Assembly: GCA_963931865.1 (NCBI GenBank)
Contig: OZ007507.1
Location: 8,367,847 to 8,431,846 of the forward strand
Direction: 5' to 3'
From: Axinella damicornis
Lineage: Eukaryota; Porifera; Demospongiae; Axinellida; Axinellidae
Length of the DNA: 64,000 nucleotides
The notes beneath the pieces were generated by a model. It made no database searches. It was not told where the DNA came from and was given only the letters and a program-made list of their open reading frames with translations. Below, in pieces: positions 12,065-20,037 of the stretch (the stretch's first letter is position 1; the number at the start of each line of letters is the position of its first letter). Made by a program: the position numbers and the translations under genes.

Positions 12065-12656
12065 TCAGCCCGTTGACGGTGTAGTGAGGATGTTCAGCTG
12101 GTCATAGACTGGTGGCAGTGTGCCTCTCTCCCTGTTGAGAGGGAGGGGTTGTTCGCGGATATGCCAGCTCTCCAGGTTGCAACGCTGATGTAGGAGGGGG
12201 TTGGCATTAATGATGGTGGCATCTAACCATTTGATTTCATGCCCAGTGTCCATGGCATGTTCTGCAAGTGCAGAATTCATGGGGCAGGGCCCTCTTGTGC
12301 TCCTTGATGCGGTGGAGTAGAGTTCTCCCTGTCTGACCCACGTAGGTGGCTTGGCAGTCACTGCAGGGGACCTTGTACACCACACCCGTCTTCTCCTCTG
12401 GTGGAACAGGGTCTTTCACATGCGTCAGGATGTTCTTCAAAGTTGTCTGTGGCTTGAAACAGGTTCTGATGCTCAATGGAGTCAGCACTCGTCTAATTGC
12501 CTCGGAGGTGCGGTTCACATAAGGGATGACCACTGTGGCATCTGGCGGGGTGTTGTCATGCTGGTGGTGTGCACCTGCATCCTTTTTCCCGCCCTTTTGC
12601 CGCCTTTTACCCCACCCCTTTCCATTATTGTGTGTATTTTCACTGATGAGGGCCAC
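12065..12656 (-). pseudogene. Penelope GIY-YIG endonuclease domain, frameshifted
   Basis: The minus strand encodes KVPCSDCQATYVGQTGRTL, a hallmark of the Penelope C-terminal endonuclease, and then in a second frame NSALAEHAMDTGHEIKW and SWHIREQPLPLNRERG, also typical of that domain. The two frames overlap near 12290, so at least one frameshift separates them. No reverse transcriptase is present upstream. Confidence 0.75.
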
Positions 12657-12676
12657 TGTATAGTGGCCGAAACGTC
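12643..12676 (+). ncRNA. Hammerhead-ribozyme-like motif, right terminal repeat
   Basis: The plus strand carries the same core as the inverse copy at 11895-11928: CTGATGA, hairpin GGCCACTGTATAGTGGCC, GAAAC, GTC. Only two base pairs of helix I (A12642-T12677 and C12641-G12678) are obvious, so activity is uncertain. Confidence 0.65.
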
Positions 12677-12786
12677 TGTTTCAAACTTCTTGAAAGATTT
12701 ATTCGGTTGGTGCGCGAGCTAATACACTGGGCATGGATACACCCAACCACACAGGACTTTATAGAGTCCCTATATTATCTATGACT

Positions 12787-12873
12787 TAGCCTCATTCCCA
12801 GGCCTCCACCCAGATTTTATCCCGCGCCTGCGAGATAAAATCTGGGCGGAGGCCTAGCCTGGGGACGAGGTTA
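12787..12873. mobile_element. TAGCCTCG-family MITE
   Basis: TAGCCTCATTCCCAGGCCTC is mirrored by GGCGGAGGCCTAGCC...GAGGTTA, with GATTTTATC inner arms. The target duplication is not clear. It follows directly on the Penelope remnant within the same intron. Confidence 0.75.
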
Positions 12874-13094
12874 GGTGACACTCCCATAGACTTCATAGTC
12901 AAACCTGCAACCCGGGTCAAGAAATCTTGACCATCATTTTTACTGCTTGACCACTTGACCGCATCAAATAAGACTCACCGTTTGACTGCACTGTATATCA
13001 GCCGTTGACCGTTTGACCACATGCACATTTTGCCCTTGACCAATAATATACGGAAGAATGTGTAGCAACTTCACCCCTTCTTTAGCATATGGGG

Positions 13095-13374
13095 TGCTTC
13101 TAGTGGCGGATTTAGAAATTTAGAAAGGGGGGTTCAGCCACTGGCACGTGAAGTGTGGCCGAAAAAGTTTATGTTGCCACACCCACTACCGGTCACGTGA
13201 ATGCATTCATGACACACGTCTGACCTGCATGAGTTTTGAAGTGTAAGGTGGCTTGTCTAGCGCTGGAGACAAGAACGATGATCGGAGCAAATCCAAAACT
13301 GCTGTACAATTGACGTAAGTTACTTTTACTAGCTGCCAAAAGGGGTGCATTTACACCTTCCTAAATCCGCCACT
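13095..13374. mobile_element. hAT-like non-autonomous element, AGTGGCGGATTTAG ends
   Basis: AGTGGCGGATTTAGAAAT at the left is mirrored by CCTAAATCCGCCACTG at the right. The flanks GGTGCTTC and CAAGCTTC match at five of eight positions, compatible with a worn 8-bp duplication. It lies in intron 2 of the AKR7-like gene. The stretch just before it (12935-13070) has repeated TTGACC/GTTTGACC words and looks like a degenerate repeat. Confidence 0.6.
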
Positions 13375-13832
13375 GCAAGCTTCCCGGTCACAACTATGAC
13401 TACAGCGAATATGTCACCCCTTTGATAATTTCTGCTCTCATGGGGTGAATGTGGTGACTGTTCGTTGTATTCTGCAATCATGCGAAGGCCTGGGAATATG
13501 ATGGCAGGAGTGGCAGGGTCCAAGCATTAGGATTGAAATGGCTTGTGAATGTGACTGCTGTCTTATTCCCATGCCACTATGGAATGAGGCTATAGTTGGC
13601 TATGAGCATTGACAATTAACATATTCTTCTTGTTCACAGGTATGGTAGTGGTGTTGCAGAAAAGATCATTGGGCGGTATATCGATGCTGAAAAGCCCAGC
13701 AAGGTACCGCCCATCCGTCCAGCACTTTCTGCTTTTGTTTGAGGCACTGTAGTATTGTGCGCTTGAAAGTTTGTCAGTGAACAGCACCGGAAATAAACAA
13801 ACGGTTAGGGTATATAAGGGCCGGGGCAGGTT

Positions 13833-14014
13833 TAGCCTCGTTCCCAGGCCGTAAACAGTTGCTTCCACAAGCAGGAAAGGACCGTTCTCAGCCGGTATCA
13901 CGTGGACTTCACTGCTTGAATACAATTTCCATGACGTTACATCCGTATACAGTTTGAACTCGCGGAAGTTGCCAGGCCATTTCTCCCTCCCAAAACGGCC
14001 TGGGAACAAGGCTA
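13833..14014. mobile_element. TAGCCTCG-family MITE, perfect 9-bp TSD
   Basis: Starts TAGCCTCGTTCCCAGGCCG and ends CGGCCTGGGAACAAGGCTA. GGGCAGGTT flanks it on both sides (13824-13832 and 14015-14023). The inner sequence is unique and shows no gene. It is in intron 3 of the AKR7-like gene. Confidence 0.9.
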
Positions 14015-14354
14015 GGGCAGGTTCTGTAATTCCGGTAGACATATTCGCTCACCTGATCTTCCACGACCAATGACAGAGAGGCTAAAGACTTAAACATGTA
14101 GATGCTCTATACCATAACATACTTCACAGATGCTAGGGCCAAGCTCTGATGAACAACAAAGATGCACACGCAACTCAGTTCATCTCTTCATCCTATAGCT
14201 CTACGTTGCAACCAAAGCCAACCCGTGGAATCAAAAAGGTGAGAAAATTATATGGTTTTGTAAGTTGTACTACATGTACATAATGTAAATGCCATTTAGG
14301 CAAGGTGTTGCGTTCAGATCTTCCATGCTGCATACGACACATGTACATGTACTG

Positions 14355-14465
14355 TAGCCTCGTTCCCAGGCCTCCGCCCAGATTTTATCTCACAGCCATG
14401 GAGAAAAATCCATTTTCTCCACGGCTGGGAGATAAAATCTGGGCGGAGGCCTGGGAACGAGGCTA
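14355..14465. mobile_element. TAGCCTCG-family MITE, 9-bp TSD (8/9)
   Basis: Long perfect arms (GCCCAGATTTTATCTC and inverse). Flanks are CATGTACTG and CATTTACTG. It occupies the place where the central exons of the AKR7-like gene should be. Confidence 0.9.
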
Positions 14466-14485
14466 CATTTACTGCTTGAATGACC

Positions 14486-14565
14486 TAGCCTCGTTCCCAG
14501 TCCCACGCCCAGCTTTCCGTCGCTTGCAGTACGGTAAAGCGGGGAGGGCCTGGGGAGGTTCTACA
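14486..14565. mobile_element. Degenerate TAGCCTCG-family MITE
   Basis: TAGCCTCGTTCCCAGTCCCA and CAGCTTTCCGTCGCTTGCAGT match the sub-family also seen at 16645, 30473 and 36795. The right end is worn. Confidence 0.6.
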
Positions 14566-15041
14566 TTGATCCCGTGTGGTCTGCAATGTACGTTTACTTG
14601 TACTTGTATGTAAGAGTAGCAGTTTGGTCCACGTACAGCCTCATTCCGAGACTAGCCTGGGAATGAGGGTAGTCCAACTACTAGCAACTAGAATAGTATT
14701 GCAGAGATCAACATTCCCTCCACTTCACAAGGGAACTAGAACAGTGTGCACACAAAGCAAGATCTCATTCCTGTTATATGTTTGCTGGGGTTTAGTATAG
14801 AAAACGTACTCTTGCTCTTGTTTATATCAGCCTTCGAAAATGTTACTGGCGTGAGTCAGCCTTCAAGGGGATAGACCTGGTTCGCAGTGCTCTGGATGAG
14901 GCGTATGGAGCTGGTAAAGTGAGTCTGGTCAGTGCAGCGTTCCGATGGCTCAACCACCACTCACAGATGAAACCTGAGTTCAAAGGTGAGTGGGAGAAGG
15001 CTGTTAGTGTAGATATGACCCTGGGTTGACAGGTAGGTATG

Positions 15042-15100
15042 CACCAAGAGCACATGATGACATCATCGTTATTGCCATGATGTCATCATGTGCTCTTGAT
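15042..15100. repeat. Short perfect foldback in intron 5
   Basis: CAAGAGCACATGATGACATC is mirrored by its inverse complement after a 7-bp loop. ATGATGACATCATC-type words recur near 59405. Probably a mini foldback element. Confidence 0.7.
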
Positions 15101-16007
15101 GCACATAGCGATACGACGCTAGTGGGCATAACCTAATGACAACATTGTACAGTAACCAGGAGAAGGTGCAAGCTTGAACATTATCTTGCATGCACACATG
15201 TGCAGCAGGGGTTAAACAATGCCCGTGTGTATAATAATTGTTGACATGCACTCAGACTTCACACCCAATGCTAGCTATCAACGTGCATGGGAGGTTTACA
15301 TCAATACATTGTAGCTATGTATAGCTACCATATTATTTTGTGCGATCTCATAATTGACTGTTGTCTTCCACAGACGGTGTGATCGTTGAAGTGAGTTGCT
15401 TGGACTACTTACTGGCCAACCTAGACGCCTGTGAGGAGGGACCACTGGATGAACGTGAGTGCCAATAACCAGTTCTCCCCAGCAGACTGTGGAGGGGGAT
15501 CTGTGTAATTTCCATGCAGCTCTACCAACCACACACAACCAGAAACTCACAGTCATGTTTGTCGGTATTAGTCCATATACCCCAAGTTTGTTCTGGTGCA
15601 TTGTGGTTCTGAATTGAATTTTGGCATGTTGCACTGTCTGGAAGCTACCAAGCGTCCACCACATATCAAGCACTCACCCCCCTATTTGCACAAAAGTTGT
15701 TGCACAGGGTTAAAACGAATGTAGTAAGGGCCCACCCATGACAAAATTCTTGAGCAGTAATTAGCTAAATGATTTTGGTAAGGGTTTCGCGCTGGTAGAA
15801 GTGAACTTCGGTGTGCTTCCATTGCTGAGTGTAGACTTTGTGAAGACGTGCAATCAACTTCTGTGTGCTTTCACTCCATGACAATCAGGGTACATATTCA
15901 TAGCCCTAGCCCAGCATTGATATTCACAGCTACAAGTTGTTTATCTAGCTGCTCAGTGGGTGGGTGGACACATGTAGTGTGTAACTACATACTGTGTGTC
16001 TGTCTGC

Positions 16008-16065
16008 TAGCCTTGGAAAATCAAAGTTTCTCCAAGATCTGGGTGGAGCTCTGGGAACGAGGCTA
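16008..16065. mobile_element. Short TAGCCTYG-family MITE
   Basis: TAGCCTTGGAAAATC...GGGAACGAGGCTA, 58 bp. Flanks TCTGTCTGC and TCTGGCTAC agree at seven of nine positions. Confidence 0.65.
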
Positions 16066-16074
16066 TCTGGCTAC

Positions 16075-16635
16075 TAGTCTCGGCCCCAGACCCTAACCAT
16101 TGTAACCAACCCCAGCACGGATCACTTCCAGTATCGCGCAGGGAGGGAGGGTGTGGTCAAGTTGCTACATAGTTGTATACACGTAACATCAGGAAGCCAT
16201 AAGCGCCGCAAAACGGTGCTCCTGCTTCCATGATCACCTTCAGAGGGTTCACTGCAATGACAATCAGCTCGAGCCCCTGACACTGCCGCTCGACATCTGT
16301 ACTAAGGAGGTAGGCATCCACTACAGCGGAGCGACTGTTCCATTGTCCATCGGAAGTGAACCACGAACGAACACAGTTTGTCCCTTGATCAGCTCTCTCG
16401 CTGCTTCAAGCTGTTCCGACTTCACTGTAGGGAACCCCAGTTGGCTAAATGCAGCTGTAATCGCGGCCTCGACTACTTTGTTGACTCGTACAGCAGTTGG
16501 CTAGAAAATAGCACATGTGCACGGCACAGTGTCACCAAATGTCATTACTAGCCAATCAACCAGCCCTCCGAAATTCCGTGGACTACTAAGCAATCTGCGC
16601 TGGGGTTGGTTTGGGTCTGGGGCTAGCTGAGACTA
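16075..16635. mobile_element. TAGTCTCG-family element carrying a helicase fragment
   Basis: The left end TAGTCTCGGCCCCAGACC and the right end GGTCTGGGGCTAGCTGAGACTA are inverse complements, and the similarity continues inwards through AACCAACCCCAGC. The 561-bp interior carries a RecQ-like coding fragment on the minus strand. No target duplication is obvious. Confidence 0.7.
16321..16500 (-). pseudogene. RecQ-type helicase N-terminal fragment inside a transposon
   Basis: The minus strand reads about 59 residues with FSQLGFPTVKSEQLEAARE and LIKGQTVFV, matching the start of the RecQ helicase core (motif 0 and the lead into motif I). The expected Walker A (LPTGSGKS) is replaced by LPMDNGTV and a stop. 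It is enclosed by transposon ends, so it looks like a captured gene piece, not a host gene. Confidence 0.6.
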
Positions 16636-16644
16636 CATGTCTAT

Positions 16645-16778
16645 TAGCCTCGTTCCCAGGCCTCCACGCCTAGCTTTTGTCGCTTGCAATACGTGTGCAA
16701 TCTGTCCGGGCCTTCCCCTCGCTTTTTGTACTGCAAGCGATAAAAGCTGGGCATGGAGGCATGCATGGGACGAAGCTA
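16645..16778. mobile_element. TAGCCTCG-family MITE
   Basis: Arms TAGCCTCGTTCCCAGGCCTC and GAGGCATGCATGGGACGAAGCTA, with inner arms TTTTGTCGCTTGCA and TGCAAGCGATAAAA. The target duplication is worn. Confidence 0.8.
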
Positions 16779-17443
16779 CGTGTGATGTCTACTGTGTAAT
16801 GTGTCTGAGTATCTAGTGCCCACCCCTCTGTTCAGCTTCACTGTAATGTCCCCGAAATATGGGTGCTTGATCATGATATGTACTCTACTCTATAAAAAGG
16901 AGAGCTGTGCTCTGGTCTAGTGTGCGTATCTGAAGTTGCTTCTGTTTTTCCATTGCATTCCGAAAACAACAGCAAATGGCAGATGCACTTCGGGTGAATC
17001 AATCCCCATGTTTAGTGGATGAGGATGCCATATTCCAGTCTGATCCCGTACCCAATGTTCTCGTTCTCATTCCTAGACTCTTCCCTCAGACCATCTAGGT
17101 CTTACAATAACAACTGAAAATTATTATGAAAAAGATTGTTAGGTTTGACTGGAATTTGTTCGGGGATTGGACACTACTGACTGGATTTTATGTCCAACAG
17201 TAATCACCATGCAGCCCTATAGACCATTAATTGGAGTGATGGCTCACATCTGCACATTTCACTCACATGCAGGTGTTGTGCGTGCCTATGACGAGGCGTG
17301 GCAGCTTGACAAGGCTAACTGCCACAAGTATTTCCATTAATGAACTTTGTACTCTCTGCAGGAAAATTGTCTGTTCTGTGTAATGTAAAATTAATATGCT
17401 CACTCCTGGTAGTGCACTGATATGGCAAAGTCACCTTGAATAG

Positions 17444-17512
17444 TAGCCTCGTTCCCAGGCCTCAGGCCAGATTTCATCTCGCAGCCTGGGCAGAGGCCTG
17501 GGAACAAGGCTA
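17444..17512. mobile_element. TAGCCTCG-family MITE, perfect 9-bp TSD
   Basis: A 69-bp element. CTTGAATAG lies on both sides (17435-17443 and 17513-17521). It is just downstream of the AKR7-like stop codon. From 17522 to 18300 no gene is visible. Confidence 0.9.
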
Positions 17513-18303
17513 CTTGAATAGTGCCTCAGGTCTTACCTCACCTTGTAGATACTTCAGCAGACCTAAAGCTCATACTTACAGCTATAGCCTCATTCCCAAC
17601 CTGCTTGTAGGTGGCTACCTAATGGCTACCCCAATTAATACAGGCATTTTGTAACATCCAACAATAGTTGAAGCAAGCAGAGGGAAAACCAAAGGGGTCA
17701 TAAAATTCACCACTAAGGTCACAATAATGTATGTTTGGTCAGTGTATGATGGCAATGATCATAGATGATGTAGTCAGAATTTTCAAGTGCCTTACTGCGT
17801 ACCTGTACTTTTGATGAGTACCCTGCAGGTGAACTCGTTGCAGAACATGTTTCCCTAGCTACCACAGGAGTGAATTATGCAAGTGAAAAATCGTCTGGGA
17901 ACAAGACTAAGTGACTATGTCATCATGGAGGCATGGTTTTCCTTTGCTGCAGTGACTGACAGGAGTTTATGAGCGCCGCGAAGGAGCGTCAAACTGCCAT
18001 ACTTGTTAAGTTGTTAGGGTGCCAGGTTAGCAGTCACACAACATGCCTTATACGGAAGGGCTACAACTCGCTACTACTTTGTTAAGAAGCCTGTGAGGGC
18101 TCGCATGATGTGTGAAAGACTAACTGTAGCGCGGTGGCATACACAACAATTGCGTCCAGGCCCACCTAGGTGAAATCACGTGCAGCTGTACACGTACACA
18201 GACTGAGCTGAATTCAAATCCGTGTAAGGCATGTTGTGTGCTGCTACCCTGCACCTGATAGTTATGCTGGTTAGACGCTCCTTCCCATGGGCTCCTTTAA
18301 TTA

Positions 18304-18434
18304 GTTTCGGTCCCAGACCCAACCAACTCCAGCACGGATCGCTTTTAGTATTGCGCACGGGGAAGGAGCCGTATTTCCGTGCGTTATACTGGAAGCGATA
18401 CACGCGCTGGATAAACGGTCTGGGAACGAGACTA
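18304..18434. mobile_element. TAGTTTCG/TAGTCTCG-family MITE
   Basis: Similar to the left part of the element at 16075 (CCCAGACCCAACCAACTCCA, AGCACGGATC). Ends GGTCTGGGAACGAGACTA. GGGCTCCTT occurs on both sides, consistent with a 9-bp duplication plus a few extra bases on the left. Confidence 0.7.
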
Positions 18435-18489
18435 GGGCTCCTTATACTGAGCAGAACTGTGAGTCATCTAGGCTGTATAACCATGATCA

Positions 18490-18640
18490 AAATGATTGGA
18501 AAAATTTTGTGAGCAAAAATTAATAGGGACTAAGCGATGGACACCCCGACGTTCGAAAAAAAACAGACAAACAAGGGAAATGCCATTAACCAGCCTCAGT
18601 CCCATAAATTCTACATCCCCCCCACTAGGAGTGTAGTAAT
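18490..18640. repeat. Partial copy of the palindromic element found at 21692
   Basis: Shares ACAGACAAACAAGG and ATGCCATTAACCAGCCTCAG with the arms of the palindrome at 21692-21954. Only one arm is recognisable. The region up to 18700 contains no gene. Confidence 0.6.
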
Positions 18641-18805
18641 GAATTTGAGCAATTTTGATTTTGTGTTGGGCTTCGTTTTTACCCTACTGGGAGTGAATGA
18701 ATTTTGCAAGACAGTGGTATTATTATGAGCCAGTTACCAGGTGCCACAATTCTGCAGCAGCATCTGTACATGTATACGTGTACACAACATACCGGTATGA
18801 GGGCA

Positions 18806-19548
18806 TCTTGAATTCGTGGACGCTTCCCGTCAGTACGGACCAAGCCTGGTGGCTCCAACCTTGATGGGATACCTGCTGTGGTGAGAGCTCTGTGAAGGAT
18901 GTCATTGATGGCCCCATGTCGATAGTGGCGCCCTTCACTCTTCTTACAGCTGAGGCCATGGGTAGCCAGTTGGTCCACATCGGCTCCACAATGCTGGCAA
19001 GTGTGGGGACGACACAGGGAAGAGCCCAAGCGGAGCCCCACCGCAACTCGCACAGTGTTGTCGTCCATTCTCAGCCCCAAGCTGAAAATCGGGAGAGCAT
19101 GAAGCCAAGCACCAGACTCCTTGGTTGACACGGCTAGTAGGCGTGCTCTGGTGATGTCATCTGGGGCACCCTCCAGAAGAGATTCAGCTGTGGATGACAC
19201 AATTGAAGTATCCCAGGACTTCTGACTGCACGCTGCAGTACTGGAGGGTGGAGGGTTGTCGTGACCGTGAGACCACAATGAAACAGCAGCATCCAGGTGA
19301 GGTATTGGAAGGGACTGCAGGCTAGCTGGTAGTATGTGGCTGATGAGACCAGAGGAGGCAGCAGCTGAAGCCAGGTAGGCAGAGGGAGCAAGCTGCACTG
19401 CACTCCGGAACCCAAGGCCCCCATATCTAACCGGTAGGGTTGCTTGTGTCCAGGCAGGATCATCATCACCAAAACGAATGTTAGTCACGTTGCTGACGAT
19501 GGACTTAATTGATTGGTCAAATGTACTATCTTGGCGGTAAACTTGCAT
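18806..19548 (-). pseudogene. Retrotransposon reverse-transcriptase C-terminal region
   Basis: A frame of about 250 residues matches the end of an invertebrate reverse-transcriptase protein family: WTQATLPVRYGGLGFRSA, APSAYLAS, VAVGLRLGSSLC, then a zinc-knuckle-like CQHCGADVD...THGLSC and RRHGAINDI-type text, ending at DGKRPRIQDALIP. Family members normally continue with a nuclease-like domain. Here the similarity stops at about 18806 and unrelated sequence follows. The polymerase core upstream is also absent. Confidence 0.65.
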
Positions 19549-19950
19549 GAACTAGCGGGTGAATGACAATCAAGATCAGGCTCTCGGGGACTTGTGGATA
19601 TGCCTGGTCACGCACAGAGTGTAGATTCTTTCCCGTGCGGTAACACAGCGCCCGCCAATTAGGTAGACATGCTGAATTCTGATTGGTCAATGTACACAGC
19701 TGTGCTGTTTTGGGCGGGAATTTAGAAATCTTTGTGGCGCACGATGGACTTCAGCCGAGACCGATGTTGGACGTGTGACTGGCGAGAGGTAAAAGGACAC
19801 TGTCTCCTCTGAATAGTTATCTCAGATTGTGGATTCCATCATCTCTCCTGCCACTTCATGATCAGTGTTCAACAACTTACTGCGAAAATGGAAAACTCAT
19901 GACGCCAAAGCCCTCAAGGCTGTTTGTGTCCATTGTTGCAATTAGTTTCA
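19549..19950. other. No gene recognised
   Basis: Contains GGCGGGAATTTAG and CTGATTGGTCAATGTACA, the inverse of a motif set near 7765-7840. It may be the 5' region of a dispersed element. No exon is supported. Confidence 0.35.
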
Positions 19951-19952
19951 GC

Positions 19953-20033
19953 GAAGGGTGCAGTTTCTACTTGGAGTATGTGGATGAGGAGCCTGGAGAT
20001 TAAACTTGTGCCATGGTGAGTTGACATACCAGC
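19953..20033 (-). repeat. Partial satellite monomer
   Basis: The reverse complement matches about half of the 153-bp monomer (CCAAGTAGAAACTGCACCC at its end). It lies in the intron that begins at the splice donor of the SWIM-domain gene. Confidence 0.8.
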
Positions 20034-20037
20034 TTAC

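Larger units (their letters stand above)
11839..12764 (-). mobile_element. Penelope-like retroelement remnant with inverted terminal repeats
   Basis: Lies in intron 2 of the AKR7-like gene. It carries a GIY-YIG-type endonuclease reading frame on the minus strand between two ~170-bp terminal repeats in inverse orientation (about 11839-12010 and 12568-12733). AGTCCCTATATT occurs at 11827-11838 and 12765-12776, a 12-bp target duplication. Both terminal repeats contain a hammerhead-like core. Penelope elements are known to have direct or inverted terminal repeats and hammerhead motifs. The reverse-transcriptase part is lost. Confidence 0.8.
11424..17340 (+). pseudogene. AKR7-type aldo-keto reductase gene lacking central exons
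   Basis: Seven exons match the aflatoxin-aldehyde reductase (AKR7) subfamily, cytosolic NADPH-dependent aldehyde reductases. They are 11424-11492 (ATG; MSRLKVILGTTDFGRAK), 11600-11661 (ends IDTAL with the catalytic Asp), 13640-13703 (YGSGVAEKIIGRY, catalytic Tyr), 14199-14238 (LYVATKANPW, catalytic Lys), 14831-14985 (RWLNHHSQ), 15374-15454 and 17273-17340 (ends KYFH, stop). All introns have GT/AG ends. About 150 residues that should lie between exons 4 and 5, including the catalytic His and the barrel middle, are absent. The 592-bp gap holds only two MITEs. Exon 4 ends in phase 1 but exon 5 needs phase 2, so direct joining gives a stop. The locus therefore looks inactivated by an internal deletion, or the assembly lost sequence here. 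Confidence 0.85.
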
